Under the pieces are notes generated by a model. That model did not search any database. It worked only from the letters and a program-made list of their open reading frames with translations, and had not been told where the DNA came from. DNA of 64,000 nucleotides. It comes from CBDATG01 sp965200145 (GTDB taxonomy: Bacteria > Chloroflexota > Dehalococcoidia > Lucifugimonadales > Lucifugimonadaceae). Positions 32,261 through 39,952 of the stretch are shown piece by piece. The stretch's first letter is position 1, and every line of letters begins with the position of its first letter. Location of the stretch: positions 186,001 through 250,000 of the forward strand of contig CBDATG010000002.1 of the NCBI GenBank assembly GCA_965200145.1, given 5' to 3'. A program made the position numbers and the translations under genes.

Positions 32261-33286
32261 CTAGAGCTTGCGGCGGTCGTACTTCGTCGGATCGTCCTTC
32301 CGTCTTGGGTTACGGAAGGCACGGTAGATGAAGCCGCCGAAGAGCATCGACATCATGGTTTCGCCGCTAGACGGCATGGGGTCGGACGCAGAACTTCCGG
32401 TAGGTGGATCAGGGGTGATGCCCAGCTCAAGTCGTAACCTGTTCTCCCACGCGTTGACCAGCATGTCTGCCAGCGGACCTTCGGCGGTACCCACGTTTTC
32501 TTCGTCGGAGACGGCAACGCGAATCTTGGCGATTTCTGCTTCGACGGCACTGAGCCAGTGCAACAACATGTCGCGATTAGTAGATGCCATGCCGTTCGTC
32601 CAAGACGGGTCATTTGACATGGGCTCAGAGATAGATGCGAACTCGTTAGCGACGAATTTGCTGATCTCGTGCCAAGAGGGACTCCCAGAAACGGCGTTCA
32701 GGGCGGCAGCAGCGACTAGGGCAGGCATTCCAACCGCGGCCGCTGAGTAGCTGTCGTGCTCTTCTGCATCCATGAACAGCGGCCTGCTACCTAGGTCGTT
32801 GCAAAGTTCTTGCACCAAGCGAACCGATTCCGGTGCGCTGTGAGGCGACGGGACGATCGCATAGGGTGCCTGCGCGAACAGGTGCGGCGAAGGTTCACCG
32901 TTACCCGAAGCGCTGACCTTGGCTAGAGGGTTACCACCGACGAAAGAAGCGTGTTCTGGCAGGATCTGGTCCGCCCAATGAAGTATCGAGCGCTTCGTGT
33001 CACAGGTGTCCGTTACAGTCGCCCCCTGCTTCAGGTAGGGTGCCAAGTTCTCCAGCATCCCGTACGCGGCATTGACCGGGGTATTAATAATGACCAGATC
33101 CGCTTCCCGCACGGCGACATCCAAGTTCCACTCTGCTTTGTCCACGCCGCCACTCTTCTCAGCTTGGCTGTGGACGTTTGAATCTGGATCGTAGCCGACG
33201 ACGTTGTATTTGGCGCGGTGATTGAGCCGCAGGCACATCCCGATAGAAGCACCGACTTGGTTTATGCCTACGATAGTGACTTGCAT
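32261..33286 (-). CDS. tyrA: Prephenate dehydrogenase
   Basis: NAD-dependent oxidative decarboxylation of prephenate to 4-hydroxyphenylpyruvate for tyrosine. It has an N-terminal Rossmann fold (MQVTIVGINQVGASIGMCL) and an all-helical C-terminal domain. The TyrA catalytic neighbourhood TDTCDTKRSI is followed by VGGNPLAKVSASG, where the usual GGHPMAG has Asn for His and the Rossmann GxGxxG has Asn at its second glycine. These substitutions weaken but do not overturn the call, since aroA follows directly. The 341-residue protein has no ACT domain, so feedback by tyrosine through ACT is not expected. Confidence 0.82.
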   Translation of the reverse strand: MQVTIVGINQVGASIGMCLRLNHRAKYNVVGYDPDSNVHSQAEKSGGVDKAEWNLDVAVREADLVIINTPVNAAYGMLENLAPYLKQGATVTDTCDTKRSILHWADQILPEHASFVGGNPLAKVSASGNGEPSPHLFAQAPYAIVPSPHSAPESVRLVQELCNDLGSRPLFMDAEEHDSYSAAAVGMPALVAAAALNAVSGSPSWHEISKFVANEFASISEPMSNDPSWTNGMASTNRDMLLHWLSAVEAEIAKIRVAVSDEENVGTAEGPLADMLVNAWENRLRLELGITPDPPTGSSASDPMPSSGETMMSMLFGGFIYRAFRNPRRKDDPTKYDRRKL

Positions 33287-33358
33287 GTTCGGGTTGCCTC
33301 TCGAGTATCCGTGTTTGGCGAGTTGAAGCGACGATGGGACGCTTGCGACGCACCCCCG

Positions 33359-34252
33359 CTAGGTATTGGAGCCATTGCCTGTTGACCTGCTACGCAGAAA
33401 GTCGTCCAGTTCCTGGACTGCGTCGCCGGAAACCGTGTCCTCAGCTACGGTCTGTTCGTCGTCGTATTGCTCTTCAAGTCTCGCGACGTACGAACGGACC
33501 TCTTCTTGGTTTTCGATGGCCCGAGAGACCGTCTCCTCAAACTCTTCCGCTTCGCGTTCAAGGCGCGTCGTGTCAAACGGCATCGAGGTCAGGTTCGATA
33601 TCTCGTTCATCATTGCCAGTGTGATTGCAGGGTTGCGTTTTACTTGCAAGTAATGCGGCGCGTGTCCCCAAATGGAGACGGATTTGATTCCCTGCCTGGC
33701 GAAGGCGTCAATCGTGGCTGAGGTCATGCCAGATGGTCCTTCGTAGTTCGGGCGAGGGTATCGAATGTGTCGGTAACGCTCTGGCAGGTCGGACTCAACC
33801 ATCGTGCACAACACCCTAGCGGCACGGGTGTGTGGCACCGAATCTAGGAGTGCTCCGATCGTAGCCAACAACTCCACCCCGACAGCGTGCCCCAGCTGGG
33901 CCACAGCATCGGTGTATGTGCGCCATTTTAGGTGTGGCTCGGTACCGATGATCAGAACCAAGTCCGGGACGCCGCGCATAGACGACTTCCAGAAGTAGAT
34001 GTCGTTCTTAGCCCAGAATAGTTGTCTCGTGCCATCAGCCATGTTCCGGACGACCGGGCGTTCTTCCGAGAAGTTATAGAACTCCTCGGCATCGATGGAA
34101 GCGAACTTCCGGGCTGGCAATTGAGCAGCAACCTCGCGCAAAGCGAGCGTTGCACATTCCCCAGCATCCGACCATCCCGACCATGCTCCCAGCATGAGAG
34201 GACGGTCAAGTTCGGGCAATTGGGTAACTTCTATGTGAGGACTGAGATTCAA
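33359..34252 (-). CDS. PAC2 family protein (proteasome assembly chaperone-like)
   Basis: A 297-residue soluble protein with the PAC2 fold. Evidence is the N-terminal PLMLGAWSGWSDAGECATLA, ASIDAEEFYNFSEERPVV, GTEPHLKW and the GYAPHYLQ-like IWGHAPHYLQVKRNPA block. PAC2 proteins act as chaperones for proteasome assembly in archaea/eukaryotes and occur in actinobacteria and Chloroflexi with unclear roles. A charged helical tail of about 60 residues ends the protein. The start appears to be TTG 34252, without a clear ribosome-binding site. It is separated from tyrA by 72 bases. No proteasome genes are in the window. Confidence 0.82.
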   Translation of the reverse strand: MNLSPHIEVTQLPELDRPLMLGAWSGWSDAGECATLALREVAAQLPARKFASIDAEEFYNFSEERPVVRNMADGTRQLFWAKNDIYFWKSSMRGVPDLVLIIGTEPHLKWRTYTDAVAQLGHAVGVELLATIGALLDSVPHTRAARVLCTMVESDLPERYRHIRYPRPNYEGPSGMTSATIDAFARQGIKSVSIWGHAPHYLQVKRNPAITLAMMNEISNLTSMPFDTTRLEREAEEFEETVSRAIENQEEVRSYVARLEEQYDDEQTVAEDTVSGDAVQELDDFLRSRSTGNGSNT

Positions 34253-34301
34253 AGTCAGTTGCTAGATGAACGAGGTTGAGTTTTGAGTGATAGACAACGC
34301 T

Positions 34302-34310
34302 AGTTTAGCA
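34302..34310 (-). promoter_or_regulatory. Extended -10 element for the PAC2 gene
   Basis: On the minus strand this reads TG-C-TAAACT, 50 bases upstream of the proposed PAC2 start, in the gap between that gene and tRNA-Thr. It is the same motif class as at 12165 and 18217. Confidence 0.35.
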
Positions 34311-34386
34311 CCGCGCCGCGATCTGTTGTCGTGCACCTATCGCTAGCGTTATGGCGGCGTTCAGCGTCGTCCGACCATCGGCACAA

Positions 34387-34461
34387 TGGAGCCAACGGTG
34401 GGGATCGAACCCACGACCTGCAGTTTACGAAACTGCTGCTCTACCACTGAGCTACGTTGGC
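34387..34461 (-). tRNA. tRNA-Thr (anticodon CGT)
   Basis: Cloverleaf on the minus strand: acceptor GCCAACG (34461-34455) pairs with CGTTGGC (34397-34391), discriminator T and encoded CCA to 34387. D stem GCTC/GAGC; anticodon arm GCAGT-TTCGTAA-ACTGC with anticodon CGT; T arm GTGGG-TTCGATC-CCCAC. All stems are perfect. It lies in the 339-base stretch between the PAC2 gene and the flavin-reductase gene. The 130 bases on its 3'-facing side toward 34591 hold nothing else that I can identify. Confidence 0.97.
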
Positions 34462-34591
34462 GCGGTGGTCGCGGCAGGTTCCAACTTCGTTAACGAAGCG
34501 TTGGGCCGCTACCTCAATGATATTGCAACGGCGTACCCAATGCCTCGAGACTCACCGCGACCAACAGGCGCAAAGCGTGTGGGCGCAACCG

Positions 34592-35401
34592 CTATGTCCC
34601 CGTTGGTCCGAAACGCTCAGTCCTCACATCGGAAGGCCGGAACCCTGCACCTACCGCGAAACTGGCTACTGACTCCACGAAATCGGTCGGTCCGCAGACG
34701 TAACAACGTGTAGTCGACGGTGCATCGGGGTAAAGGGCAGCGAGAGACCGGACCGCGTCGTTAAACATATCGGCATCAATCCTTCGAGAGTGCCCCTCCC
34801 AATTCGGCGGACATTGGCGCGTGAGTGTGTGAATGACTCTTAATGTGGCATCCTCGCTATCGAGCCGGTCCAGTTCTGTGCGATAGATGATGTCTGCGAC
34901 CGTCCGGGATGAGTAGAGTAGCACCGCTGGCACTCGTAGCGGTGTGCGTTCTTGAGTGCGATGCCGGAGGATCGACATTATTGGGACGATGCCTGAACCC
35001 CCTGACACGAGAAACAAAGCCTCCGATTCGCCGCGCCGCCATGTGAATGGTCCGCCGACCGGTCCCCGGTACTCGACTTTGTCTCCCGGTTGCACTACGT
35101 CATGGAAGTATGGCGAAACCTCGCCATCTTCTAGTAACTCGACAGTGATATCGAACGTGCTGGGCGTATCGGGAGCGGATGCGATTGAATAGGATCGTTG
35201 CGCTTGATAGCCATCGGGAGCGGTCAATCGCACATTGATGTGCTGGCCAGCCCGGAACGGACACCAGATTGATGGCTCCAACCTAAACGTCTTGACGGTA
35301 TCCGTCTCATCGACGACCGACGCGACGGTTGCGACTTGCCAACCCTTACCGCGCTGGTTGGGGTCGGGCGCACCGCCGGCGCCTTCGTTGTCAAGCCCCA
35401 C
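34592..35401 (-). CDS. Ferredoxin reductase-type FAD/NAD(P)-binding oxidoreductase
   Basis: A 269-residue flavin reductase of the FNR superfamily without a fused ferredoxin. It has an N-terminal beta-barrel FAD domain with RSYSIASAP (the RxYS flavin motif), then the NAD(P) domain LFLVSGGSGIVPIMSILRHR and the C-terminal CYVCGPTDFVESV. Such proteins move electrons between NAD(P)H and a ferredoxin, oxygenase or globin; the partner is unknown. It starts at GTG 35401 and overlaps the helicase-loader gene by 11 bases, so the two are cotranscribed. Confidence 0.86.
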   Translation of the reverse strand: MGLDNEGAGGAPDPNQRGKGWQVATVASVVDETDTVKTFRLEPSIWCPFRAGQHINVRLTAPDGYQAQRSYSIASAPDTPSTFDITVELLEDGEVSPYFHDVVQPGDKVEYRGPVGGPFTWRRGESEALFLVSGGSGIVPIMSILRHRTQERTPLRVPAVLLYSSRTVADIIYRTELDRLDSEDATLRVIHTLTRQCPPNWEGHSRRIDADMFNDAVRSLAALYPDAPSTTRCYVCGPTDFVESVASFAVGAGFRPSDVRTERFGPTGT

Positions 35402-36836
35402 GGTTGCGATAGTCGGGTGCCGACATCAATCGTTCGGTTACGACCGACGAGTCTCCGAGGCGCGACTTGATTGATTCCCACAGCAGCTTGTCTTGTAAGT
35501 TGCGGTAATCAGACTCTTGTCGCTGGTAGTAGCCTTCCATGCGTTCTGGATTCCAGATCACATATGGACTCGTGGTAACTGTCGGTAGCAGCCTGTCATG
35601 GCGATGGCATACCAGTTGATAAAGCTTCTCCAGAGTCCAATCCGTCATCGTCGGCGGTCCGAAATCGTCCAAAATGAGCAGTTCGGAGTTCTTGACAGTT
35701 TCGAAGGATTCATAGAACGAATCCTCTGCGCGATTGGAGAACGAGTGTCGTAGCTTATCGAGCAGGTCGGGCAACCGCCAGAACGTCGGTCTGAATCCGA
35801 GAGTCGTAGCGCGCTCTGCAACTGCAACGGCTAAGTGGGTCTTACCAACGCCGACTTCGCCGTGCAAGTAGAGCCAACCCTCGGGTTCTGCGGCAAACCG
35901 TTTCGCCGCGTCGAGTGCCATGCTTAGGGATGCCTGCTCGTCTCGGTTCGCAGCGGGTGCGCCGTTCGGATCGAAGGTGTCGAACGTCATCCTTGCCAAC
36001 AACGCCTTGGGAACCTGGTCTTCCGCAGAGTCCGCATGAGTACCAGACAGAATTTCGCAGTGGGTGCAGAGTTGCGCGTCCATGAACCGTTGCTTGAATC
36101 GCTCTGGTAATTTCCCATAGGGCTGAGACAAAACGATCACAGTCGGAAGAGGCGACGTTGCACGCGAGGTCAGCAACTGGTCCAACTTCGACTCAACCTT
36201 GGCGCTCGATTGTGAGGCATCGAAATCATCCACTACCAGGACCTGCGCGTTCATTAGAACATCCCATGCCAATTCCGCGTCCTCAAGTTCGCTCCAGATA
36301 TCGAAGCGCCTAACCAAGTCAGGTATCTGCATCGCGGAGACGTACTTCGCAGGTTTTCCTGCCTTCTTGATCTGATTGGTGATAGCAGCGGCGAGGTGAG
36401 ACTTGCCAGAGCCCACGGGTCCTGATATGACGAGCCATCCGATGGGGTTATTCGCGAATTTCTCAGCGACATCAACGGTGTTTTCGAACGATTCGGGATC
36501 AACCTTCCCATGTCGGCCGCGTCGTTTCAACGACTTGAACGTCCTGTCCGACAGGTTGCCCAAGGTGGCATAGGTTTCGAGGCGATGTGCCTGGTCACGT
36601 TCCGCGTTCTGGCAGATGCACGGCACTAACGTAGGAGCCCGTCCCGGTGCAAGAGGCGCGGATGCGAGCCACCTCGTGTCCCTGCACATGGCGCAGGTGG
36701 GCCCGATAGCACCCGCATTTGGGATCGCGCGTTCAGAGTGGCCGTTGCTACTGTGTCCGCGCTCTTTCAAGATATCGTCTGAGCTCAGTCTCCGAAATCC
36801 TCGATCCTCCGATGTCTCCTCTGTGTTCTCGCTCAT
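35391..36836 (-). CDS. DnaC/DnaI-like helicase loader with two tandem AAA+ domains
   Basis: Predicted loader of replicative helicase DnaB. The 481 residues start with a zinc-ribbon-like CxxC...CxC (Cys48, 51, 73, 75), as in DnaI N-termini. Two complete ATPase cores follow: Walker A GPVGSGKS (139-146) with Walker B VLVVDDFD (199-206), and Walker A GEVGVGKT (326-333) with Walker B LLILDDFG (386-393). A second CxxC-like pair (C257/C260) separates them. Usual DnaC/DnaI proteins are 250-310 aa with one AAA+ domain, so this is an internal duplication or fusion. GGGAGGG about 8-14 bases before ATG 36836 supports the start even though it overlaps the DnaD-like gene by 89 bases. Confidence 0.85.
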   Translation of the reverse strand: MSENTEETSEDRGFRRLSSDDILKERGHSSNGHSERAIPNAGAIGPTCAMCRDTRWLASAPLAPGRAPTLVPCICQNAERDQAHRLETYATLGNLSDRTFKSLKRRGRHGKVDPESFENTVDVAEKFANNPIGWLVISGPVGSGKSHLAAAITNQIKKAGKPAKYVSAMQIPDLVRRFDIWSELEDAELAWDVLMNAQVLVVDDFDASQSSAKVESKLDQLLTSRATSPLPTVIVLSQPYGKLPERFKQRFMDAQLCTHCEILSGTHADSAEDQVPKALLARMTFDTFDPNGAPAANRDEQASLSMALDAAKRFAAEPEGWLYLHGEVGVGKTHLAVAVAERATTLGFRPTFWRLPDLLDKLRHSFSNRAEDSFYESFETVKNSELLILDDFGPPTMTDWTLEKLYQLVCHRHDRLLPTVTTSPYVIWNPERMEGYYQRQESDYRNLQDKLLWESIKSRLGDSSVVTERLMSAPDYRNRGA

Positions 36837-37425
36837 CTGGGATACCCTCCCTGTTCCATCTTTTCAGGACGGCCTTGATGAACGCCCAGCTTCTAGCATC
36901 GTTCTCAACGGCTATTCTGATGGCTTGCGTAATCTGTGCATCGGTGAAGTCCTGCAAGGACTGCCCGATAGACTCTCGTATCATTGGCGTTATCTGGCCG
37001 ATGTTCTGTTCGTAGGCGCGGAACGCATCCGCAGGACCAGTCGGTCTGGCGACGCTGTCCCAACCATTCGTAGCGTCGTCGTCGCACTGGTCGTTGACAT
37101 TACCTCCGCCTCGCGTTGCCGCCACGGTGTTCAGCATGAGCCGGTCATCGCCGTCATTTCCGGTGCGAAGGAAAATGCCGCGCTCGCAGATCGCACCCAG
37201 CACGGAATCAAATGCCGGACCTATAGTCCTGATCAGCGTCCGGTCTGTGCGCAGGTCGCTCACGGTAACTGACTTCGGGAACGTTGTCGAGCGTTCCAGC
37301 CACCACAGCGTTCGCAACGCGAAAGTTATCTGGTGAACATCCGCGTCTGGAACGAGCAGGGACTCCAAAGCCGCGTTAGGCACGCTCGTTACGCCGTAAT
37401 CATCTGGTAACGGGAAGTGTTTCAT
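36748..37425 (-). CDS. DnaD-domain primosome protein
   Basis: Replication-restart or helicase-loading accessory protein. Of 225 residues, the C-terminal half is a DnaD/DnaB_2 domain recognised by AYEQNIGQITPMIRESI and the terminal signature SWAFIKAVLKRWNREGI (family YIxxILxxW). The N-terminal half resembles a winged-helix region. An upstream in-frame start at 37608 lies inside dnaB; ATG 37425 (MKHFPLPDDYG) is preferred, 23 bases after dnaB. Its 3' end overlaps the helicase-loader gene by 89 bases in another frame. The dnaB-dnaD-dnaC order suggests a Firmicutes-style primosome. Confidence 0.82.
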   Translation of the reverse strand: MKHFPLPDDYGVTSVPNAALESLLVPDADVHQITFALRTLWWLERSTTFPKSVTVSDLRTDRTLIRTIGPAFDSVLGAICERGIFLRTGNDGDDRLMLNTVAATRGGGNVNDQCDDDATNGWDSVARPTGPADAFRAYEQNIGQITPMIRESIGQSLQDFTDAQITQAIRIAVENDARSWAFIKAVLKRWNREGIPDEREHRGDIGGSRISETELRRYLERARTQ

Positions 37426-37448
37426 CGGACCTTGGTCGCAAGGCGTAT

Positions 37449-38855
37449 CTAATTCTGAACGTTCTCGACATACTCGACCGATGAGAAGATGCCCCATTCG
37501 TCTCGGACAGCCAATGTCAAGTCGCCGGTCGGTCCGTGGCGGTGCTTTGCGATGACGATCTTGGCTATGCCGCGAGGATAGTCCTGCGTCGGGTTGCGCC
37601 GGTACCACTCTTCTTCCGAGAAGAACTTATCGTCGCGATGGATGAACATAACCACATCGGCATCTTGCTCAATTGATCCGGATTCTCTGAGATCCGAGAG
37701 TCTCGGTTCCTGGGACTTGCGATGCTCAACCCCTCGGTTGAGCTGCGAACACGCGAGCACCGGAACGTTTAGATCCCGCGCCATGGCCTTGAGATAGCGC
37801 GAAATCTCGCTAACTTCCTGCACGCGGTTACCGTCTCTGCCCGACGCGGACCCGCTGATAAGTTGCATGTAATCAACGATTAGCAGGTCCAAACCGTGCA
37901 ACATCTTCAACCGCTGCGCCTTGGTTCTCATCGCGGCAACGGTCTGGATCGCGGTGTCATCCACGTAGATGTCGCGATCGCGGAGCAACCCGTAGGCATC
38001 TGCCAGCCGACGGTCTTCGGCGGGCGTGACCTGGTTCAGACGGATTGATGCGATATCGACCCTGCAGTGGGATGCCGCCATGCGATGCACTATCTGGTCG
38101 ATACCCATCTCCAAGCTGAATATCCCGACCTTTTGTCCTTGGTTGGCCGCGTTCAACGCGCAGTTCAGCGCGAGTGTGGATTTTCCGAAACCCGGACGAG
38201 CTGCCACGACAACCAGGTCTGACCGGTGCAATCCGCCCATCGCTTGGTCTATCGATGCCAGTCCGGTCGAAATGGGCGCGTTGCCAGGCTCGCTTTCGTA
38301 ACCGCCGCCGGGGTCTTGGAAGTAATCACGGATCGAACGTGCTTCCCGGAGCGGGAGGAATTCCTGCGCCGTTGAGGAAGCACCGATCTCGAAGAACAAC
38401 TCCTCGACCTCTTTAACTGCACGATCGGCGTATTTGGCGCGAGTTACGTCTGTGCCAATTTCCACCGCGCGACGGCCGGCATCCGCTAATCGGCGGAGCG
38501 TGTACATACTGATGACCACCTCCGCGTAGTTCTTGATGTTCAGCGCGTGCGGCAGATGGGAAACCGACTTGCTGAGGTAGGAATCACCGCCTATGTCGTC
38601 CAAATGCCCGTTGGCCTCAAGTCTGCTCCTGAGCGTTTGATGGTCGATGTGGATGCCTTCGCCCATCAACTCCTCGCAAGCACGGTAGATGTACTGGTGG
38701 GCCTGGTCGTCGAAGTGCTCGGACTTCAGCCTGTCCGCAACGGAGAAAATCACATCTCCGTCGATGAGTATCGAGCCAATTACCGATCGTTCCGCATCGT
38801 GGTCTGCTACTGCGTCGATGGTTGTATCTATTGGTTCTTGCATCTCGAACCTCAT
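37449..38855 (-). CDS. dnaB: Replicative DNA helicase DnaB
   Basis: Hexameric 5'-3' replication helicase, 468 aa. The N-terminal helical domain (DHDAERSVIGSILIDGDVIF) is followed by the RecA-like ATPase with Walker A AARPGFGKSTLALN, Walker B LLIVDYMQLI, and the C-terminal arginine-finger region HRHGPTGDL. No intein is present and the length is normal. ATG at 38855 and a second in-frame ATG at 38843 are both possible. Transcribed after rplI, it is followed by the primosome genes. Confidence 0.96.
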   Translation of the reverse strand: MRFEMQEPIDTTIDAVADHDAERSVIGSILIDGDVIFSVADRLKSEHFDDQAHQYIYRACEELMGEGIHIDHQTLRSRLEANGHLDDIGGDSYLSKSVSHLPHALNIKNYAEVVISMYTLRRLADAGRRAVEIGTDVTRAKYADRAVKEVEELFFEIGASSTAQEFLPLREARSIRDYFQDPGGGYESEPGNAPISTGLASIDQAMGGLHRSDLVVVAARPGFGKSTLALNCALNAANQGQKVGIFSLEMGIDQIVHRMAASHCRVDIASIRLNQVTPAEDRRLADAYGLLRDRDIYVDDTAIQTVAAMRTKAQRLKMLHGLDLLIVDYMQLISGSASGRDGNRVQEVSEISRYLKAMARDLNVPVLACSQLNRGVEHRKSQEPRLSDLRESGSIEQDADVVMFIHRDDKFFSEEEWYRRNPTQDYPRGIAKIVIAKHRHGPTGDLTLAVRDEWGIFSSVEYVENVQN

Positions 38856-38979
38856 CTCGTCTAACTAGGTCGGCTCGGAAAACAACTCTCGGTTGGATGA
38901 GTCCGACCCAAACTAGTATTCGGGTGCGTCATGTGTACCGGTCGTTCAAGCCCTTAGCGTACACGCCCACGGAGTGGAC

Positions 38980-39768
38980 TTAGGCGATCGCGAACCAGGA
39001 AATCGCTTCCAAGCTATCGGCATCGGTGTCGCCGTTTTGACGGCCTGGACCCCATGCCGTCACTGTTCCTGCATTCTGCAATGTTGCGAGTTGGTCGCGC
39101 ACTGTCTTCCGAAGTACCCCCTCGCCTTTGCCGTGGATGATGCGGAATCTCGGAGTGCCGCGAGATGACATCTTGCCTGCAATCTCGGAGATCTTGTCTG
39201 GCACCTCTGGAGTTTCCCAGCCGTGCATGTCCAACTCGCCAGCCTCGAGCATCGCGTCGGTAATGGCGTACTTGGCAGTGTTGGACACGTTATCGTCCTC
39301 TAGGAGGCTCGGGTCCAGCTCGTCCTCGGAGAGCACCTGCAACGTAATCGAGCAACTGATGTCTTCCGCGAGTCGCACTGGTACGGAGTACTCGCCCACG
39401 ACTCGAACCTGTTCCTGCAACCTGACGTGCTTTCGCTGGATGTTGCGTCCTGTGATTTCGCTCAACCTGTTCGCAACTAATGAATTCGTCACTGACCCGT
39501 ACAGGCGACCGGTCGGTCCAGACCTGACCTTGAGTTCGACTGGCGTGTTCGCCAGCTCGGTCGCCAGGACCCGCAGCTCTTCAATCTCTAGCAACCTGCG
39601 TCGTTCGGCCTCGGCTCGCAACTTCTCAGCCCGCCGCAGCTCGTGTGCAGTCGCCAAGACCGCGATGCGTTGCGGGATCAGGTAGTTGCGCGCGAAACCG
39701 TTCTTCACTTGGCGGATATCACCAGCGCGGGCAGTAGGAAGCAGGTCTTTGAGAAAGAGTACCTTCAT
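38980..39768 (-). CDS. rplI: Ribosomal protein L9 fused to a C-terminal Smr nuclease domain
   Basis: The first roughly 150 of 262 residues are ordinary L9: N-domain MKVLFLKDLLPTARAGDIRQVKNG (the L9 signature), central connecting helix (residues 42-75), and C-domain with GRLYGSVTN. A short acidic linker (about 149-170) then leads to an Smr domain with LDMHG (179-183) and RIIHGKGEGVLRKTVRDQL (HGKG at 212-215), the two defining motifs of the endonuclease domain found in MutS2, SmrB and Cue2. Standard L9 is about 148 aa. The gene is followed by dnaB after a 124-base gap. One uninterrupted frame joins the two parts, with no stop between them. Confidence 0.9.
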   Translation of the reverse strand: MKVLFLKDLLPTARAGDIRQVKNGFARNYLIPQRIAVLATAHELRRAEKLRAEAERRRLLEIEELRVLATELANTPVELKVRSGPTGRLYGSVTNSLVANRLSEITGRNIQRKHVRLQEQVRVVGEYSVPVRLAEDISCSITLQVLSEDELDPSLLEDDNVSNTAKYAITDAMLEAGELDMHGWETPEVPDKISEIAGKMSSRGTPRFRIIHGKGEGVLRKTVRDQLATLQNAGTVTAWGPGRQNGDTDADSLEAISWFAIA

Positions 39769-39952
39769 GATGCGACTCTCAACGTGCAGGAAGATTCTAG
39801 GGAAAACGACACCTACGATTCTACAAACCAGATGGTCGCCGCCGTCGTCCTAGTCGCACCATCCGCGCGGTGTTGCGAATGGCGATAAACTATCCGCATG
39901 AGTTTGAGAGACACCGTCGCTGAACCCACTGGCGACCAGGAGACGTATTGAG

